A stretch of 64,000 bases of DNA from Spartobacteria bacterium (GTDB taxonomy: Bacteria; Verrucomicrobiota; Verrucomicrobiia; Chthoniobacterales; UBA6821), in assembly GCA_947487385.1 (NCBI GenBank), contig CANKWU010000006.1, positions 38,897-102,896 of the forward strand, in the 5' to 3' direction. The translations under genes were made by a program, and so were the position numbers. The notes under the pieces were generated by a model. That model saw nothing but the letters and a program-made list of their open reading frames with translations, searched no databases and was not told where the DNA came from. Shown one piece after another: positions 62,237 to 64,000 of the stretch (within the stretch, counting starts at the first letter, position 1; every line of letters starts with the position of its first letter).

Positions 62237-64000
62237 CTAGGCTGAACGACGACGGCTTCTAATCAGGGCGGTTAGCATGCCACGGTTCGTGAAGAGCATC
62301 CAGCCTATGAGCAAGGACGCAGCCACGATCACACCAGGCTCGGGCACAGGGACGATCTCATTGCCATTGTAACCGCCGTTACCGAGGAACGTAGTGCCGG
62401 AGTCACTAAAGAAGCTGATGTTATTGAGATCACTCGCCGACAGGCTGCTTGTGTTGGAGTTATAGAGACTGGTTATGGTACTGGTCCAGTTATAGACAGC
62501 CAACTGATTGCCGTTCATAGTGATTGTGGAGAACGTAACAGAGGAGTTGCCTGAGAGGCTTGAGAAGTCGATGACGCTGTTTGCCGTGAGGGTCAGGCTC
62601 GCAAACGTCTGAGCTAATGCACGGGTGCTCCCGTTGCCCCCCATGGAGAGGGTTCCACCACTCAGCGACAATGCAGCACTCGTGTTGATATTATTGCTTC
62701 CACTCAGGAGCAGCGTGGAGCCGTTAGCCACCAAGACGTCGGTAGTGGCCGAGAGGAAGGCAGCGCTTCCGAGATTCAGGCTGCCGGATTGAAGATCTGT
62801 TTTTCCGCTATAGGAGGAGTTGTTTCCCGTCAGGGTGACCGTTCCAGATCCGGAATTTATTGCGAAGTCGAGGTTGCCATTGAGGGATCCTGCGAAGGAG
62901 GAATTGCCGGTCAATGTCATGGTGACAAGGCTGCCGCTGTTCGTCACAATAGCGATCCCTTGTCCATCAGTGCTGTTCAGTGAAGTCAGGCTCTGGCTGA
63001 AACCGGAGAGGTTCAAGGCATTCGTCTGCGTGGTGTCACTACTGCCACCCAAGGTCAGGGACGAATTGGTCGAGATCGCGTTGGCCGTGCCAAGGTTCAA
63101 TGTCGATCCGCCTTGCAGGGTGGTGGTTCCGGTATAGGTGTTCGTCCCGGAGAGCGTGGCCGTGGCGCCACTGAGCAGAAGCGATCCTCCCAAGGAAGAA
63201 TCCGTGAGATTGCTTAGAGCGAAGGAGCCGCCAGAGAGATTCAGTGTGTTAGCGCCGAGATTCACTCCTCCGGCGAGGGTCAGTGTGTTGTTGGTCAGGT
63301 TGGAGATCGTTCCCATGGCAGCGTTAACACTGATCTGGTTACTGATGGAAGTGTCAGATGCGCCACTATAGGCGAGAGTGCCACCCGCCAAGGTGAGATT
63401 GCCGGAACCGAGTGATGTGGCTTTCGTGATGTTGATGCCACCCGAGTTAAGGAGAGTTCCACCGGAGTAGGTGTTGCTACCGGAGAGGGTTAATGTCCCG
63501 GCCCCATTCATGGTGAGAGTACCGCTTCCAGCGAGGGACTCGCTGATGGCGGCAGCTGCCGTATTGGTAGCAGTGTAGCTCGTTCCGGTCAGCGTGCCAG
63601 TTCCGGTGATGGTGCCGTTACCGAGAGTCACGTCTCCCACTTGGATGTTGAAGGCCGCGGCATTCAGAGTGCCTGCGGCGACATTGAGTGAACCGTTGGT
63701 TGCTCCGAGGGCGTTCGTGTTGCCGAGAAGCAGGGTGCCAGCATTGAGGATCGTTCCTCCGGAGTAGGTGTTGGAACGGGTGAGGGTCGTGGTGCCTGTG
63801 CCGCTCTGAGTGAAGGCACCGCTTCCAGCAAGGGACTCGCTGATGAGGGCTGCTGCCGTATTGGTAGCAGTGTAGCTTGATCCGGTCAGCGTGCCGCTAC
63901 CGGTGATGGTACCGTTACCGAGAGTCACGTCTCCCACTTGGATGTTGAAGGCAGCGGCATTCAGAGTGCCTGCGGCGACATTGAGTGAACCGTTGGTTGC
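62237..64000 (-). CDS. Large repetitive surface protein: autotransporter-type beta repeats and PEP-CTERM sorting signal (5' end off window)
   Basis: At least 588 residues are open to the window edge; the track start at 63937 is only an internal codon. The protein is Gly/Ser/Thr/Asn/Leu-rich and made of beta-helix repeats such as GTLTLSGSNTYSGGTLLNSG, the autotransporter-associated beta strand (PATR) repeat. Two copies of a 99-residue unit are nearly identical at DNA level at the right edge. The C-terminus is a PEP-CTERM signal: VPVPEPGVIVAASLLIGWML, then a basic end (RSRRRS). Such proteins are exported by Sec, then sorted by an exosortase, so it should reach the envelope or outside. Adhesion or matrix is a plausible role but unproven. 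Confidence 0.9.
   Translation of the reverse strand, partial: ATNGSLNVAAGTLNAAAFNIQVGDVTLGNGTITGSGTLTGSSYTATNTAAALISESLAGSGAFTQSGTGTTTLTRSNTYSGGTILNAGTLLLGNTNALGATNGSLNVAAGTLNAAAFNIQVGDVTLGNGTITGTGTLTGTSYTATNTAAAAISESLAGSGTLTMNGAGTLTLSGSNTYSGGTLLNSGGINITKATSLGSGNLTLAGGTLAYSGASDTSISNQISVNAAMGTISNLTNNTLTLAGGVNLGANTLNLSGGSFALSNLTDSSLGGSLLLSGATATLSGTNTYTGTTTLQGGSTLNLGTANAISTNSSLTLGGSSDTTQTNALNLSGFSQSLTSLNSTDGQGIAIVTNSGSLVTMTLTGNSSFAGSLNGNLDFAINSGSGTVTLTGNNSSYSGKTDLQSGSLNLGSAAFLSATTDVLVANGSTLLLSGSNNINTSAALSLSGGTLSMGGNGSTRALAQTFASLTLTANSVIDFSSLSGNSSVTFSTITMNGNQLAVYNWTSTITSLYNSNTSSLSASDLNNISFFSDSGTTFLGNGGYNGNEIVPVPEPGVIVAASLLIGWMLFTNRGMLTALIRSRRRSA
63521..64000 (-). repeat. Tandem 297-bp repeat inside the PEP-CTERM protein gene
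   Basis: The sequence beginning ACCGCTTCCAGC at 63521 recurs at 63818, and CATTCAGAGTGCCTG at 63661 recurs at 63958, both exactly 297 bases apart (99 codons). The first copy is complete and the second is cut by the window edge, so more copies may follow. Differences are few base changes, indicating recent duplication or ongoing homogenisation. Confidence 0.9.

Overview
The window looks like chromosomal core DNA of a Gram-negative bacterium, most likely Verrucomicrobiota. Reasons: a 3-deoxy-manno-octulosonate transferase (waaA) and MlaE/F/D lipid-transport genes imply an outer membrane. A repetitive autotransporter-type protein ends in a PEP-CTERM sorting signal. A secreted protein resembles the PTPDL group known from Verrucomicrobia. 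GC looks moderately high. This placement is an inference from gene content; no rRNA or tRNA gene was seen. About 62 genes are packed tightly, many with 4-base ATGA overlaps. Most ORF-track lines are antisense or frame shadows of these genes.

Layout. 1-5.5 kb (minus): ctpA/prc protease, a Pro/Ala-rich tail-anchored protein, thioredoxin, agmatine deiminase and a transketolase cut by the window edge. 5.6-8.0 kb (plus): a metallo-hydrolase, then pilC/gspF and a pseudopilin. 8.1-13.6 kb (minus): the protein quality-control block tig-clpP-clpX followed by trmB, an ECF sigma factor and a NUDIX-like protein. An octamer tandem repeat holds the trmB stop codon. 13.8-18.7 kb (plus): a peptide ABC transporter with one ATPase, plus a DUF202 protein. 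18.9-19.8 kb: a secreted rhodanese and, on the other strand, a clearly decayed beta-carbonic anhydrase that the ORF track does not show. 19.9-27.6 kb (minus): ftsK, a RodZ-like HTH protein, rimO, mlaE-mlaF-mlaD and a sugar nucleotidyltransferase. 27.6-32 kb (plus): manA and carB. An 0.8-kb gene-poor spacer follows.

32.8-35.1 kb (minus): pgl and pgi. 35.2-38.2 kb (plus): tsaE-tsaB-mrdA, with an IS5-type transposase remnant behind mrdA. 38.7-43.7 kb (minus): aguB, an M14-type peptidase, the PTPDL-like protein, then hisB-hisH-hisA, nearly all overlapping or a few bases apart. 43.7-52.2 kb: cyclophilin, metallo-hydrolase, 5-formyl-THF cyclo-ligase, AI-2E-family permease, rhomboid and lipid kinase, then AsmA-like protein, rsmD and waaA. 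52.2-55.4 kb (minus): a PHP-glycosyltransferase fusion and a DUF2334 deacetylase-like protein. 55.5-62 kb (plus): ftsH, hupE, an anchored protein of unknown function, a metal ABC transporter (ATPase and permease, no binding protein), murI and nth. 62.2 kb to the edge (minus): the repetitive PEP-CTERM surface protein.

Themes. Proteolysis and folding are well covered (tig, ClpXP, FtsH, Tsp, rhomboid, cyclophilin). So are envelope building (PBP2, MurI, WaaA, Mla, lipid kinase) and central sugar metabolism (Tkt, Pgl, Pgi, ManA). AguA and AguB together complete agmatine to putrescine but lie 41 kb apart. No CRISPR array, defence island, prophage or intact mobile element was found. The most notable items are the carbonic anhydrase pseudogene, the repeat-embedded trmB end, a 24-bp inverted repeat before the peptide transporter, the PHP-glycosyltransferase fusion and the metal-transport cluster with His-rich tails.
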